A stretch of 64,000 nt of DNA from Mycobacterium stomatepiae (GTDB lineage: Bacteria; Actinomycetota; Actinomycetes; Mycobacteriales; Mycobacteriaceae), in contig NZ_AP022587.1 in the NCBI RefSeq assembly GCF_010731715.1, positions 5,146,001 through 5,210,000 of the forward strand, read 5' to 3'. The notes beneath the pieces were generated by a model. That model did not search any database. It had not been told where the DNA came from and saw only the letters and a program-made list of their open reading frames with translations. The translations under genes were made by a program, and so were the position numbers. The first letter of the stretch is position 1. Each line of letters begins with the position of its first letter. Below are positions 28,257 to 39,474 of the stretch, one piece after another.

Positions 28257-29345
28257 ATGCTTTCGCCGACCCTTCCACCCGCTACCTTCGCGCGGGCCGT
28301 CGATTTCGTCCGGCACCACGTCGGGCAACTGCACCAGCGGATGGTTCCGCCGCCGGCAGCGATGATGGAAATGATCACGAATGCCTGGGCCGCGCAGGCG
28401 ATTACCGCCGCCGCCGATCTCGGCATCGCCGACGCGCTCGCCAAAGGGCCGCTGTCGCTCGACGATTTGGCCGATGCGGTCGACGCGGACGCCGACACCG
28501 TCGGTCGTCTGCTGAGGGGCTTGATCTCGCGTGGGATCTTCCGGTGTCGCCACGACGGGCGCTACGACCTCAACCCGCTTGCGGACACCTTGCGCAGCGA
28601 CAGCGATGTCTCACTGCGCGCATTCGCCCGGTTCGTGGGATCACCTCAGGATCGCGAGCATTGGAGCCACCTCACGGACTCGATCCGCACCGGCCGGGCC
28701 GTGGTCCCCGAGCTACGCGGCAAACCCGCCTTCGAGTACATCGTCGGGGAGCCCGAACTCGACGAAATCTTCAACCAGGCCATGACAGATCTCTCCGAGC
28801 TCGAAATCCCGACGGTCATCGCGGGCTACGACTTCAGCCGCTTCGGGACGATCGTCGACGTCGCCGGGGGGCGCGGGCGGCTGCTGGCCGCGATCCTGAA
28901 CGCCACGCCGCAAGCCCGCGGCATCCTGTTCGACCAGCCGCACGTGGTTGCGGGTGCCTCGTCATTGCTCGAGGAACAGGGAGTGGCGGACCGGGTCAAG
29001 GTGGTCGAAGGTTCGTTCTTCGAGTCGGTGGCCGACGGTGGCGACGCCTACCTGCTCAAGCACATCATCCACGACTGGCCCGACGACGAGGCCGTGCAGA
29101 TTCTCGGTAACATCCGCAAAGCCGCCGGAGTCGGAAAGCAGGTGCTGATCCTGGAATTCGTGATGCCGCGGCACAACCGCGAATTCCCCGGCCACTGGAT
29201 GGACCTGGAAATGCACGTCGTGGCCGGTGCTCGTGAGCGCACCCCCGGCCAATACGGCCGGCTGCTGAGCCGCGTGGGATTTCGGTTGACTCGCGTGGTC
29301 GAAACGGCCTCGCCGCTGAGCATCGTCGAAGCGGTCGCCGTCTAA
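28257..29345 (+). CDS. SAM-dependent O-methyltransferase, plant-OMT/hydroxyneurosporene type, copy 1
   Basis: 362 residues from ATG 28257, with AGGGGGAC just upstream; a frame to 28128 is longer but unsupported. An N-terminal winged-helix dimerisation domain (about 40-115, ITAAADLGIADALAKGPLS and GRLLRGLISRGIF) precedes the catalytic domain. SAM binding is IVDVAGGRGRLL (199-210) and the acid-base His lies in KHIIHDWPDD (His269, His272, Asp273). The family methylates hydroxyls on phenolic, polyketide or carotenoid substrates. The next gene is a close paralogue of identical length. Confidence 0.88.
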   Translation: MLSPTLPPATFARAVDFVRHHVGQLHQRMVPPPAAMMEMITNAWAAQAITAAADLGIADALAKGPLSLDDLADAVDADADTVGRLLRGLISRGIFRCRHDGRYDLNPLADTLRSDSDVSLRAFARFVGSPQDREHWSHLTDSIRTGRAVVPELRGKPAFEYIVGEPELDEIFNQAMTDLSELEIPTVIAGYDFSRFGTIVDVAGGRGRLLAAILNATPQARGILFDQPHVVAGASSLLEEQGVADRVKVVEGSFFESVADGGDAYLLKHIIHDWPDDEAVQILGNIRKAAGVGKQVLILEFVMPRHNREFPGHWMDLEMHVVAGARERTPGQYGRLLSRVGFRLTRVVETASPLSIVEAVAV

Positions 29346-29384
29346 CGGCGAGTCGCATCCATCCCCAATTACCCAGGAGTGCTC

Positions 29385-30473
29385 ATGTTTTCGATCAAAC
29401 TTCCAGAGCCGCAGATGGCCCGAGTCGTCGAGATGGCCCGGCACCACGTCGGTCGGCTGCACCAACGCATGGTTCCGCCGACGGCCGCGATGTGGGAAAT
29501 GCTCACGAATGCGTGGGTGGCGCAGGCGATTACCGCTGCGGCTCAGCTCGGTATTGCCGACGCGCTGGCCGCGGGACCGTTGACGGCCGACGAGTTGGCC
29601 GAGGCAGTCGACGCCGATGCCGACAGCGTTAGCCGCTTGCTGCGCGCCCTAATCGGCAGTGGCGTCTTCCGTCAAACACGCGACGGGCGCTACGCCCTCA
29701 ACCCGCTCGCGGCCACGCTGCGCACCGATAACGACGTCTCGCTGCGCGGTGTCGCCCGATTTATCGGTGCACCGCAGCATCGGGAGCATTGGAGCAACCT
29801 CGCGACCGCGATGCGCACCGATCGGGCTGTCGTCTCGGACATGCGCGGCAAGCCGATCTTCGAGTATCTGGCCGAGGAAAAGGAATACGACGAGATCTTC
29901 AACGAAGCGATGACCAGCGCGTCGGAGTTCGCGATCGCGCCCGTCGTCGCGGGTTACGACTTCAGCCGCTACTCGACGATCGTCGACGTCGCCGGCGGGC
30001 ACGGTCGTCTGCTGGCGGCAATCCTCAATGCCACGCCGCAAGCCCGGGGGATCCTGTTCGACCAGCCCCACGTCGTCGCGGATGCACCACCCCTGCTCAA
30101 ACAGCACCGGGTGGCCGACCGGGTCCAGGTGGCCCAGGGGTCGTTCTTCGACACCATCACCGAAGGCGGCGACGCCTACGTCCTCAAGCACATCATTCAC
30201 GACTGGCCCGACGACCAAGCGCTGCAGATCCTGCGCAACGTGCGTACGGCGGCCGGGGCCGGCAAGCATGTGCTGCTCGTCGAACAAGTCCTTCCCGACC
30301 ACGATCGTGATTTTCCGGGCAACTGGCTCGACCTCGAAGTGCTCGTCGAATTCGACGGCCGCGAGCGCACCGCCGCCGGATACGCAGAATTGCTGGACCG
30401 TGCCGGATTCCACATGACGCGGGTCGTGGCAACAGCATCGCCGTACAGCGTCGTCGAGGCGATTGCCGTGTAG
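29385..30473 (+). CDS. SAM-dependent O-methyltransferase, copy 2
   Basis: 362 residues from ATG 29385, with AGGAG at 29375-29379; a GTG at 29379 would overlap that site. It is collinear with the preceding gene: HHVGRLHQRMVPP, AQAITAAAQLGIADALA, VDVAGGHGRLLAAILNATPQARGI and KHIIHDWPDD recur at the same positions, so the pair arose by tandem duplication. Differences concentrate in the last 80 residues and the region before the SAM site, which may alter substrate choice. They are separated by 39 bases and are probably cotranscribed. Confidence 0.88.
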   Translation: MFSIKLPEPQMARVVEMARHHVGRLHQRMVPPTAAMWEMLTNAWVAQAITAAAQLGIADALAAGPLTADELAEAVDADADSVSRLLRALIGSGVFRQTRDGRYALNPLAATLRTDNDVSLRGVARFIGAPQHREHWSNLATAMRTDRAVVSDMRGKPIFEYLAEEKEYDEIFNEAMTSASEFAIAPVVAGYDFSRYSTIVDVAGGHGRLLAAILNATPQARGILFDQPHVVADAPPLLKQHRVADRVQVAQGSFFDTITEGGDAYVLKHIIHDWPDDQALQILRNVRTAAGAGKHVLLVEQVLPDHDRDFPGNWLDLEVLVEFDGRERTAAGYAELLDRAGFHMTRVVATASPYSVVEAIAV

Positions 30474-30529
30474 TCCGCCGTTGCCGCCGCGCCCGGGGAA
30501 TACCGAGGTGAACCTCATGGTCATTCATT

Positions 30530-30556
30530 GCGTGGCAGGAGTTGGCAGTGCCACGC
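30530..30556. other. Small inverted repeat downstream of the methyltransferase pair
   Basis: GCGTGGCA and TGCCACGC, perfectly complementary, are separated by 11 bases. It lies 57 bases after the second methyltransferase stop and 72 before the next start. It could be an operator or a weak terminator; no T run follows. Confidence 0.35.
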
Positions 30557-30628
30557 GTCGATATGGCAGTGCTCTGGCGGCACGCTCAAACCAGTTCGAC
30601 ACCAATCGCCATTTCGAGGAGTAATCAC

Positions 30629-31021
30629 ATGTCCGCTGTATCCGTCATACCGACCCGGCACCTGTACGACACGACCGACTCGTTGCTGCGTTTCGCCATG
30701 CGTGCGGATGCCACGTTGACGGGGCTGTGTGGCCTCGCCATCGCCTTCTTTGCCGACCTGAATTCTCACCTCGAATACGCCCTGGGCGCCGTCTTCGTGC
30801 TTTACGGACTGGTGGTGTACAGCCTGACCGGGTTGCCGGAGCTGCGCAGCGCCGGTGCCGGTGTCGTCGGCGCCAACATCGTCGTCGCGCTGGGCTCCCT
30901 GGTGGCCATCGAAGCGGTGCCCATGACAGCGGCCGGGGTGGCCGCGACGTTGGCGACGGGCGCCTATGCCGCGGCGTTCGCGTGGCTGCAATACCTGGGA
31001 GTGCGTCGATTGCCCGCGTAG
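30629..31021 (+). CDS. Small four-helix membrane protein of unknown function
   Basis: 130 residues from ATG 30629, preceded by GAGGAG (30615-30620). Four hydrophobic segments are visible (about 26-42, 47-65, 72-93 and 98-118) with short loops. No catalytic motif is seen. Similar small four-helix proteins (DUF-type, SPW/DoxX-like in size) occur in mycobacteria but I cannot assign it to a family. It lies in the same direction as the two methyltransferases and is followed by a strong hairpin, so it may end their transcription unit. Confidence 0.7.
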   Translation: MSAVSVIPTRHLYDTTDSLLRFAMRADATLTGLCGLAIAFFADLNSHLEYALGAVFVLYGLVVYSLTGLPELRSAGAGVVGANIVVALGSLVAIEAVPMTAAGVAATLATGAYAAAFAWLQYLGVRRLPA

Positions 31022-31031
31022 CACCCTCCCG

Positions 31032-31080
31032 CCGAGCGGGGCGTTCTCCGCGGCCACGGAGATTCGCCCCGCTTCGGTCT
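31032..31080. terminator. Hairpin terminator between the small membrane protein gene and coaA
   Basis: CCGAGCGGGGCG (31032-31043) pairs with CGCCCCGCTTCGG (31065-31077), with an inner CTCCG/CGGAG extension and a short loop; TCTTT follows. It sits between two convergent genes and could stop transcription from both sides. Confidence 0.65.
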
Positions 31081-31108
31081 TTGGCGGGCTATTCAGGGAC
31101 GAAATGCC

Positions 31109-33442
<2,334 letters not shown>

Positions 33443-33511
33443 GTCACGGAACGGCCGCGACACGGGCGGTTGATTTCATAACACCTGTGTCTACGGGTTA
33501 CAGTTACTTTT

Positions 33512-34339
33512 ATGGCAACGAAACCTGTCGCTAACGCACTGACCACGGAACTCGAGCCGGTCGTCGAGGCGGAAATGGACCGCCACCTCAACACCGACGA
33601 CATCTGGTTCGCCCACGACTACGTGCCATTCGACCGGGGCGAGAACTTCGCCTTCCTCGGCGGCCGCGACTGGGACCCGTCCAGCATGACGCTGCCGCGG
33701 GCCTTCACGGATGCCTGCGAGATCCTGCTGCTGCTCAAGGACGACCTGGCCGCTCATCACCGTGAGCTCGTCGAGCACTTCATTCTCGAGGACTGGTGGG
33801 GCCGCTGGCTGGGGCGCTGGACCGCCGAGGAGCACCTGCACGCGATTGCGCTGCGCGAATACCTGGTGGTGACCCGCGAGGTCGATCCCACGGCCAACGA
33901 AGAGGCCCGGGTCGAGTACCTGATGCAGGGCTACCGCGCCGACACGTACACGCAGGTCGAAACCCTGGTGTACATGGCGTTGACCGAGCGCACCCATGCC
34001 GTCTTCTGCCGCCACCTGGCCGCCCAGCTCGAGGAGCCGATTCTGGCCGGGCTCATCGACCGGATCGCCCGCGACGAGGTGCGCCACGAGCTGTTCTTCT
34101 CCAATCTCGTCGCGCACTGCCTGACGTACACCCGCGACGAGACCGTCGCCGCGATCGCCAAGCGCGCGGCCGAACTGCAGGTCGTAGGTGGCGACATCCG
34201 CGCGTATCAGGACAAGGTGCAAAACGTCGCCGCGGCGGGGATTTTCGGACCCGCCGATCTGCGTCAGGCCATCGCCGACCGGATCACCGAATGGGGTGTC
34301 GCCGACGAGCCCCAACTTCGGCAGTTCGTCAGCGGCTAA
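33512..34339 (+). CDS. desA2: Acyl-ACP desaturase-like diiron protein (DesA2)
   Basis: 275 residues. The ferritin-like four-helix bundle shows diiron ligands in EEHLHA (Glu106/107 to His110) and DEVRHE (near 190-195), with Glu71 and Glu residues around 159 as likely partners. It belongs to the stearoyl-ACP desaturase superfamily; M. tuberculosis DesA2 is essential and takes part in mycolic acid precursor desaturation although its regiochemistry is debated. It follows glyA by 69 bases, with a TTACAG-like AT-rich stretch before the ATG. Confidence 0.92.
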   Translation: MATKPVANALTTELEPVVEAEMDRHLNTDDIWFAHDYVPFDRGENFAFLGGRDWDPSSMTLPRAFTDACEILLLLKDDLAAHHRELVEHFILEDWWGRWLGRWTAEEHLHAIALREYLVVTREVDPTANEEARVEYLMQGYRADTYTQVETLVYMALTERTHAVFCRHLAAQLEEPILAGLIDRIARDEVRHELFFSNLVAHCLTYTRDETVAAIAKRAAELQVVGGDIRAYQDKVQNVAAAGIFGPADLRQAIADRITEWGVADEPQLRQFVSG

Positions 34340-34381
34340 GCCAGCTCCCCGGCGCGCCGGATTCGGGCTCACGTCACAGCT

Positions 34382-34582
34382 TTGGCGTCGGCGCGCCTGC
34401 GCTGCTGCAAAGCGGCGACGAGAGTAGCGTCGTCTTCGATGGTCAGCGTCTTGCTCAGCTGCCAGGGCGGCACCTCCCGTCACCACAACGGAAGGACCGG
34501 CCCCGGTCCTGGTGTCGCAGTTCCCGCCGACATGCCTGTGCGGGTCCGCGCGGGCTCATCCCGCTCGAGGAGCGCTACGTGA
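34382..34582 (+). CDS. Candidate PhoAT-like small protein upstream of phoH2
   Basis: A 66-codon frame from TTG 34382 (or 47 codons from ATG 34439) that ends with TGA inside a GTGA overlap with the phoH2 start. The third-codon-position GC is high, as in real genes here. In other mycobacteria a short gene, phoAT, sits at exactly this position and overlaps phoH2 by four bases; it has been described as an antitoxin-like partner. The sequence is Ser/Arg-rich with no recognised motif, so the call rests on position and overlap. The start is uncertain. Confidence 0.4.
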   Translation: MASARLRCCKAATRVASSSMVSVLLSCQGGTSRHHNGRTGPGPGVAVPADMPVRVRAGSSRSRSAT

Positions 34583-35880
34583 CCGAAATCCGGACCTACG
34601 TGATCGACACTTCCGTGCTGCTGTCCGACCCGTGGGCATGTAGTCGGTTCGCCGAACACGAGGTGGTTGTTCCGCTGGTGGTGATCAGCGAACTGGAGGC
34701 CAAGCGCCACCACCATGAGCTGGGATGGTTCGCCCGACAATCACTGCGATTGTTCGACGATTTGCGCCTGGAGCATGGACGCCTGGATCAGCCCATTCCC
34801 GTTGGGACACAAGGCGGTACGCTGCACGTCGAGCTGAACCACACCGACCCGTCGGTGCTACCGAGTGGCTTCCGCAACGACACCAACGACTCTCGGATCC
34901 TGAGCTGTGCGGCCAACCTTGCCGCCGAAGGCAAGCGAGTCACGTTGGTCAGCAAGGACATTCCGCTGCGCGTCAAGGCCGCCGCGGTGGGTCTGGCCGC
35001 CGACGAGTACCACGCGCAGGACGTCGTCGCCTCCGGGTGGTCGGGCATGCGCGAGATCGAGACCGCGACCGAGGACATCGACGCGCTCTTCGCAGACGGC
35101 GAGATCGACCTGGCCGAAGCTCGAGACCTGCCGTGTCACACCGGAATTCGGCTACTGGGCGGCAGCTCGCACGCGCTGGGCCGGGTCACGGCGGCCAAGC
35201 GGGTTCAGCTGGTGCGTGGTGACCGCGAAGTGTTCGGGCTGCGGGGCCGCTCCGCCGAGCAGCGCGTGGCGCTCGACTTGCTGCTCGACGAGTCGGTGGG
35301 CATCGTGTCGCTGGGCGGTAAGGCCGGCACCGGCAAGTCGGCGCTGGCCCTGTGTGCCGGTCTCGAGGCGGTGCTGGAACGGCGGACCCAGCGCAAAGTC
35401 GTGGTGTTCCGCCCGCTGTACGCCGTCGGCGGCCAGGAGCTGGGCTATCTGCCCGGCAGCGAGAGCGAAAAGATGGGTCCCTGGGCGCAGGCTGTCTTCG
35501 ACACCCTCGAAGGCCTGGCCAGCCCGGCCGTGCTGGAGGAAGTGCTGTCGAGGGGCATGCTCGAAGTGCTGCCGCTGACCCACATTCGCGGGCGCTCGCT
35601 GCACGACTCGTTCGTGATCGTCGACGAGGCGCAATCGCTGGAGCGCAACGTGCTGCTGACCGTGCTATCCCGGCTGGGCACCGGATCGCGGGTGGTGCTC
35701 ACCCACGACATCGCCCAGCGCGACAACCTGCGGGTGGGCCGCCACGACGGCGTCGCGGCGGTGATCGAGAAGCTCAAGGGTCACCCGCTGTTCGCGCACA
35801 TCACGCTGCTGCGCAGCGAGCGGTCGCCGATCGCCGCGTTGGTCACCGAGATGCTCGAGGAAATCGCCGGGCCGCACTGA
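34579..35880 (+). CDS. phoH2: PhoH2: PIN-domain ribonuclease fused to PhoH ATPase/helicase
   Basis: 433 residues from GTG 34579, with GAGGAG eight bases upstream. N-terminal PIN domain (1-150): acidic residues Asp10 in YVIDTS, Glu38/40, Asp101 and Asp127 line the nuclease site. C-terminal PhoH ATPase (about 215-433): Walker [10 protein letters not shown] (246-254) and Walker B FVIVDEAQ (near 342). PhoH2 unwinds and cleaves RNA using ATP. The GTGA overlap with the small upstream frame suggests a coupled pair. Confidence 0.93.
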   Translation: MTEIRTYVIDTSVLLSDPWACSRFAEHEVVVPLVVISELEAKRHHHELGWFARQSLRLFDDLRLEHGRLDQPIPVGTQGGTLHVELNHTDPSVLPSGFRNDTNDSRILSCAANLAAEGKRVTLVSKDIPLRVKAAAVGLAADEYHAQDVVASGWSGMREIETATEDIDALFADGEIDLAEARDLPCHTGIRLLGGSSHALGRVTAAKRVQLVRGDREVFGLRGRSAEQRVALDLLLDESVGIVSLGGKAGTGKSALALCAGLEAVLERRTQRKVVVFRPLYAVGGQELGYLPGSESEKMGPWAQAVFDTLEGLASPAVLEEVLSRGMLEVLPLTHIRGRSLHDSFVIVDEAQSLERNVLLTVLSRLGTGSRVVLTHDIAQRDNLRVGRHDGVAAVIEKLKGHPLFAHITLLRSERSPIAALVTEMLEEIAGPH

Positions 35881-35917
35881 CGCCGCCGCCTTGAGTCCGC
35901 GCTGATGGCGCCCGGTG

Positions 35918-35949
35918 CGCACACTCGACGCCCAGGTCGCACACTCGGG
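35918..35949. repeat. Intergenic doublet of CGCACACTCG units
   Basis: Two units (beginning 35918 and 35938) are 20 bases apart in the 87-base gap between phoH2 and the deacetylase gene. The same units with the same spacing occur, in inverted form, at the left flank of the insertion sequence, and with spacing 18 at its right flank. It is probably a dispersed intergenic repeat of this genome. Confidence 0.55.
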
Positions 35950-35967
35950 GGCGAGTAGGCTGCCAGG

Positions 35968-36843
35968 GTGCCGAAACGACCCGACAGCCAAGCCTGGCGC
36001 TATTGGCGGACCGTGTTCGGTGTGGTGGCCGCCGGTGCGGTCCTGGTGATCGGTGGCCTGACCGGTCACGTGACGCGCGCGGACAACCTGAGCTGCGCGG
36101 TGGTCAAATGTGTCGCGCTGACGTTCGACGACGGCCCGAGTCCGTTCGACGAGCGGCTGCTGCAAATCCTCAAGGACAACGACGCCAAGGCCACCTTCTT
36201 CCTGATCGGGAACAAGGTGGCCGCCAACCCGGCCGGCGCCAGGCGCATCGCCGATGCCGGCATGGAAATTGGTAGTCACACCTGGGAACACCCCAACATG
36301 TCGACGATTCCTCCCGAGGACGTCGCCGCGCAGTTCACCAAGGCCAACGACGCGATCAACGCCGCTACCGGCCGGACCCCGACGCTGTTTCGTCCCGCCG
36401 GCGGGTTGTCAACCCCCGACGTGCGCCAGACCGCCGCTCGTTATGGACTGGCCGAAATCCTCTGGGATGTAATCCCTTTCGATTGGGCGAACGACTCGAA
36501 CACCGCCGCGACGCGATACATGCTGATGACCTACATCAAGCCCGGCTCGGTGGTGTTGTTCCACGACACCTACTCGAGCACCGTCGACCTGGTGTACCAG
36601 TTCATTCCGGTGCTCAAAGCCAACGGCTACCGCCTGGTGACGGTCAGCGAACTGCTGGGGCCGCGGGCGCCGGGCAGCAGCTACGGCAGCCGGGACAACG
36701 GGCCGCCCGTCAACGAACTTCACGACATCCCGCCCGCCGACATCCCGACGCTGCCCAACACCCCCTCGCCCAAGCCGATGCCGAATTTCCCGATCACCGA
36801 CATCGCGGGTCAGAATTCGGGCGGGCCAAATAACGGCGCGTGA
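35968..36843 (+). CDS. Polysaccharide deacetylase, NodB/CE4 family, secreted or anchored (Rv1096-like)
   Basis: 291 residues from GTG 35968. A signal peptide or anchor (about 12-33, YWRTVFGVVAAGAVLVIGGLTG) leads into a CE4 domain. Motif 1 is TFDDGPSP with Asp54/Asp55; motif 2 is SHTWEHPN with zinc ligands His104 and His108; motif 3 is RPAGG; motif 5 ends at VLFHD. It would deacetylate N-acetyl groups of envelope sugars, likely peptidoglycan, which can resist lysozyme. The C-terminal 50 residues are a Pro-rich tail. Confidence 0.9.
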   Translation: MPKRPDSQAWRYWRTVFGVVAAGAVLVIGGLTGHVTRADNLSCAVVKCVALTFDDGPSPFDERLLQILKDNDAKATFFLIGNKVAANPAGARRIADAGMEIGSHTWEHPNMSTIPPEDVAAQFTKANDAINAATGRTPTLFRPAGGLSTPDVRQTAARYGLAEILWDVIPFDWANDSNTAATRYMLMTYIKPGSVVLFHDTYSSTVDLVYQFIPVLKANGYRLVTVSELLGPRAPGSSYGSRDNGPPVNELHDIPPADIPTLPNTPSPKPMPNFPITDIAGQNSGGPNNGA

Positions 36844-36867
36844 GCGCGGCGCGGCTACCTTGAGAGG

Positions 36868-38427
36868 GTGAGCAAAGCGGACTGGCTGCGAAGTCGGGGT
36901 GCGCGACGATCGCGCGAGGCCGCGCCGACATCCGAGCCGCCGCAGCGCAAGTCGGCTCGCAGGCTGTTGGCTGAATATGCGATCGATCTCGCCCTGTCCT
37001 ACATCATCGCCGTCGTCGACGTCGCCGCCATCCTGATTCCGCTGCGGGGACACACCTCCGCCGCCACCAGCGTCGTCTTCGCGGAGAAAGACACCGCGAT
37101 CGTGGTGCTGCTGGTGGTGCTGGGGATCGTCGGTGTCGCGGTGGCCGGGGTGTTCAGCCTTGTTCCGACGGCGCGTTGGTATGCCGCCGGCGAAGAACCC
37201 ACCCAGGCACAGCGGGAAGTGGCGATGCGGCTGGCCGGCCGCCAAACGGCGATCTTGCTGGTGGCCTGGGGCCTGGCCGGCGCCATCTTCGTGTTGCTTA
37301 ATCTCAATGCCGGCGCCTCGCTGCTGTTGCCGATGGCGCTCGGGGTGGTGCTGGGCGGACCGGCCGCCGCCGGCACGGGAATGCTGCTCGCCCAACGCAC
37401 TCTGCGCCCGATCATGGGTGCGGCTACCCGTGGACTCGAGCCTCGACTGGCGGTGCCCGGGGTGTTCGCGCGGCTGGTCATGCTCTGGTTTCTGGTCAGT
37501 GCGCTTCCGATCGGCGTCGTGGCAGCCCTGGTGCTGCTGCGCTCCTACGGTTGGCTGATTCAGAAATCCGCCTCATTGGATGTGCCGATTCTGGTGGTGT
37601 CGTTGGCCGCGCTGTTGCTCGGGCTGCCCATCATGATCCTGACGTCACGTTCGATTTCGGATCCGATCGGCGAAGTCGTCGACGCGATGGCCCAGGTCGA
37701 ACGCGGCAACATCGACACCACCGTCGGTGCCTACGAGCGATCCCAAATCGGGCGTCTGCAAACGGGATTCAACCGGATGGTGGCCGGGCTAGCCGAGCGC
37801 GACCGGCTTCGCGACCTGTTCGGGCGCCATGTCGGGGCCGACGTCGCGCAGCGCGCCATCGAAGAGGGTGCATCGCTGTCGGGCGACGTGGTCGAGGCGG
37901 CGGTCCTGTTCATCGATCTGGTCGGTTCGACTCAGCTCGCGGAAAGCCGTCCACCCCAAGAGGTTGCCGACGTGCTCAACGATTTCTTCCGCATCGTCGT
38001 CGACGCCGTCGACGAACACAACGGCCTGATCAACAAGTTCGCGGGCGATGCCGCGCTGGCGATCTTCGGGGTGCCGTTGCGCACCGGCGAGCCGTCATCG
38101 GCGGCGCTGGCCACGGCGCGTACGCTGGCCACCCAACTGCGCCGGCTGCCAGTGGATTTCGGGATCGGGGTGTCGGCCGGCCGGGTCTTCGCCGGCAATA
38201 TAGGCGCCGAAAACCGTTACGAATACACGGTAATCGGCGATGTGGTCAACGAGGCCGCGCGCCTGGCGGATCTCGCCAAGACGTCGGATCGGCGGATCCT
38301 ATGTTCGGCGGCGGCCATCGAACGCGCCGACGAGGACGAGCGGGCTCGCTGGGCGGAGTGCTATTCCACCGTGCTACGCGGCCGCTCCGAAGCCACCCAT
38401 GTCTCGGCGCCCGCGGGCCCCGCTTGA
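36868..38427 (+). CDS. Membrane class III adenylate cyclase with HAMP domain
   Basis: 519 residues from GTG 36868. Six hydrophobic helices (about 40-60, 77-100, 128-148, 150-175, 203-228 and 238-260) are followed by a HAMP region (260-312) and a cyclase domain (340-500). All six catalytic residues are visible: metal Asp350 in FIDLVGST and Asp394 in FAGDAAL, adenine-selecting Lys390 and Asp458, transition-state Asn461 and Arg465 in GDVVNEAARL. It thus looks active and ATP-specific. It resembles the Rv1318c-Rv1320c group. It starts 24 bases after the deacetylase and has no match at this place in M. tuberculosis. Confidence 0.9.
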   Translation: MSKADWLRSRGARRSREAAPTSEPPQRKSARRLLAEYAIDLALSYIIAVVDVAAILIPLRGHTSAATSVVFAEKDTAIVVLLVVLGIVGVAVAGVFSLVPTARWYAAGEEPTQAQREVAMRLAGRQTAILLVAWGLAGAIFVLLNLNAGASLLLPMALGVVLGGPAAAGTGMLLAQRTLRPIMGAATRGLEPRLAVPGVFARLVMLWFLVSALPIGVVAALVLLRSYGWLIQKSASLDVPILVVSLAALLLGLPIMILTSRSISDPIGEVVDAMAQVERGNIDTTVGAYERSQIGRLQTGFNRMVAGLAERDRLRDLFGRHVGADVAQRAIEEGASLSGDVVEAAVLFIDLVGSTQLAESRPPQEVADVLNDFFRIVVDAVDEHNGLINKFAGDAALAIFGVPLRTGEPSSAALATARTLATQLRRLPVDFGIGVSAGRVFAGNIGAENRYEYTVIGDVVNEAARLADLAKTSDRRILCSAAAIERADEDERARWAECYSTVLRGRSEATHVSAPAGPA

Positions 38428-38432
38428 TCGCG

Positions 38433-39458
38433 CTACTTCGAGACCTTCAGCGATCCGATCACCTGGTTGAGCAGTCCCGCCGAGGCTGCATCACCGATGG
38501 GCGTCGCACCCAGGAAGATGGTGACCGGCTTGGTGTCGACCGCGATGATGACCACGGAGTCGCCCTTCACATTGCGGGCGGGATCGGCGATCGTGACGTC
38601 GGCGTCCACCCGGGCGGCCTTGATTCCTTCGACCGTGATCGACGACTTCTTGATCGGGCCCAGCGTCGGCGAGGCGCTCGAATAGCCGGGACCTTCGGCC
38701 ACGCAATTCATCAACTTCGCCGCCTGTGCGCTGACGTCCATGCTGGGGACGAAGTTGGTGACGGCAACCTCGGCCTGCATCACCCACTGGCTGGCACCCG
38801 GTACCTCCTGCGCCAGCCCCACCGCGCCAATGAGATTCGGAGTCTGGTCGTCCGAGAACGGCATCCATCCGGGTGCCGCGGTGGCCGGGAACGACAGCTT
38901 GCCCGCCTTGATCGGGGCGCCGCCGACGGGCTTGTCGCCACCGGACACGTTGGGCGTGCAATCCGTGGCCGTCTGCCCCGAACCACTGGGCTGCGACGTC
39001 GGCGCGGCCGTCGTCGAGGGACCGGAGGGGCCAGCCTTGGGAGACTTGGGTTCGTTGCCCAAACTGAGCACCAGGATCACCACCAGCGCGATGACACCCA
39101 GCACCGCGATGCCGGCGACGATCAGCCATGGCATGCTCGACCGCGGCCCATTGGGCGGCGGACCGCCGGGGTAGGCGCCGGGCGGCCAGCCGGGGGCATA
39201 CTGCGGCCCGGCCTGACCGTACGGCTGACCCGGATAGCCGGGGGCCGAGGGATCCACTCCGCCTTGGGGATTGGTGAACGGACCGGTCGGCGGGTAGGGG
39301 TACGCGCCGCTCTGCGGCCCCGAATAGGGGCCGCCCGGCGGATACGGGGGCGGGCCGCCTTGCGGACCGCTTTGCGGTGGGCCCCAATAAGGACCCTGCC
39401 CATACGGATTCGCTCCGTACGGATCCTGCCCGTAGGGACCGCCCGGAGGAACCGTCAT
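38433..39458 (-). CDS. Proline/glycine-rich single-pass membrane protein (Rv1097c-like)
   Basis: 341 residues from ATG 39458; the frame to 39527 overlaps fumC. The first 105 residues are Pro/Gly/Tyr repeats (PYGQDPYGANPYGQ, GPYSGPQSG, APGYPGQPYGQ), then one transmembrane helix (about 112-132, WLIVAGIAVLGVIALVVILVL), a Ser/Thr/Pro linker and an extracytoplasmic domain of about 180 residues with two Cys (TDCTPNV and MNCVAEG). The function is unknown. It lies 16 bases after fumC on the same strand and is probably the end of the glpX-fumC operon. Confidence 0.8.
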   Translation of the reverse strand: MTVPPGGPYGQDPYGANPYGQGPYWGPPQSGPQGGPPPYPPGGPYSGPQSGAYPYPPTGPFTNPQGGVDPSAPGYPGQPYGQAGPQYAPGWPPGAYPGGPPPNGPRSSMPWLIVAGIAVLGVIALVVILVLSLGNEPKSPKAGPSGPSTTAAPTSQPSGSGQTATDCTPNVSGGDKPVGGAPIKAGKLSFPATAAPGWMPFSDDQTPNLIGAVGLAQEVPGASQWVMQAEVAVTNFVPSMDVSAQAAKLMNCVAEGPGYSSASPTLGPIKKSSITVEGIKAARVDADVTIADPARNVKGDSVVIIAVDTKPVTIFLGATPIGDAASAGLLNQVIGSLKVSK

Positions 39459-39474
39459 TGCAGAACCACCCCAC

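Noticed and set aside
33796..34578. An upstream extension of the phoH2 frame.
   Set aside because: It runs over desA2; the GTG 34579 with GAGGAG site matches the known PIN-domain start.
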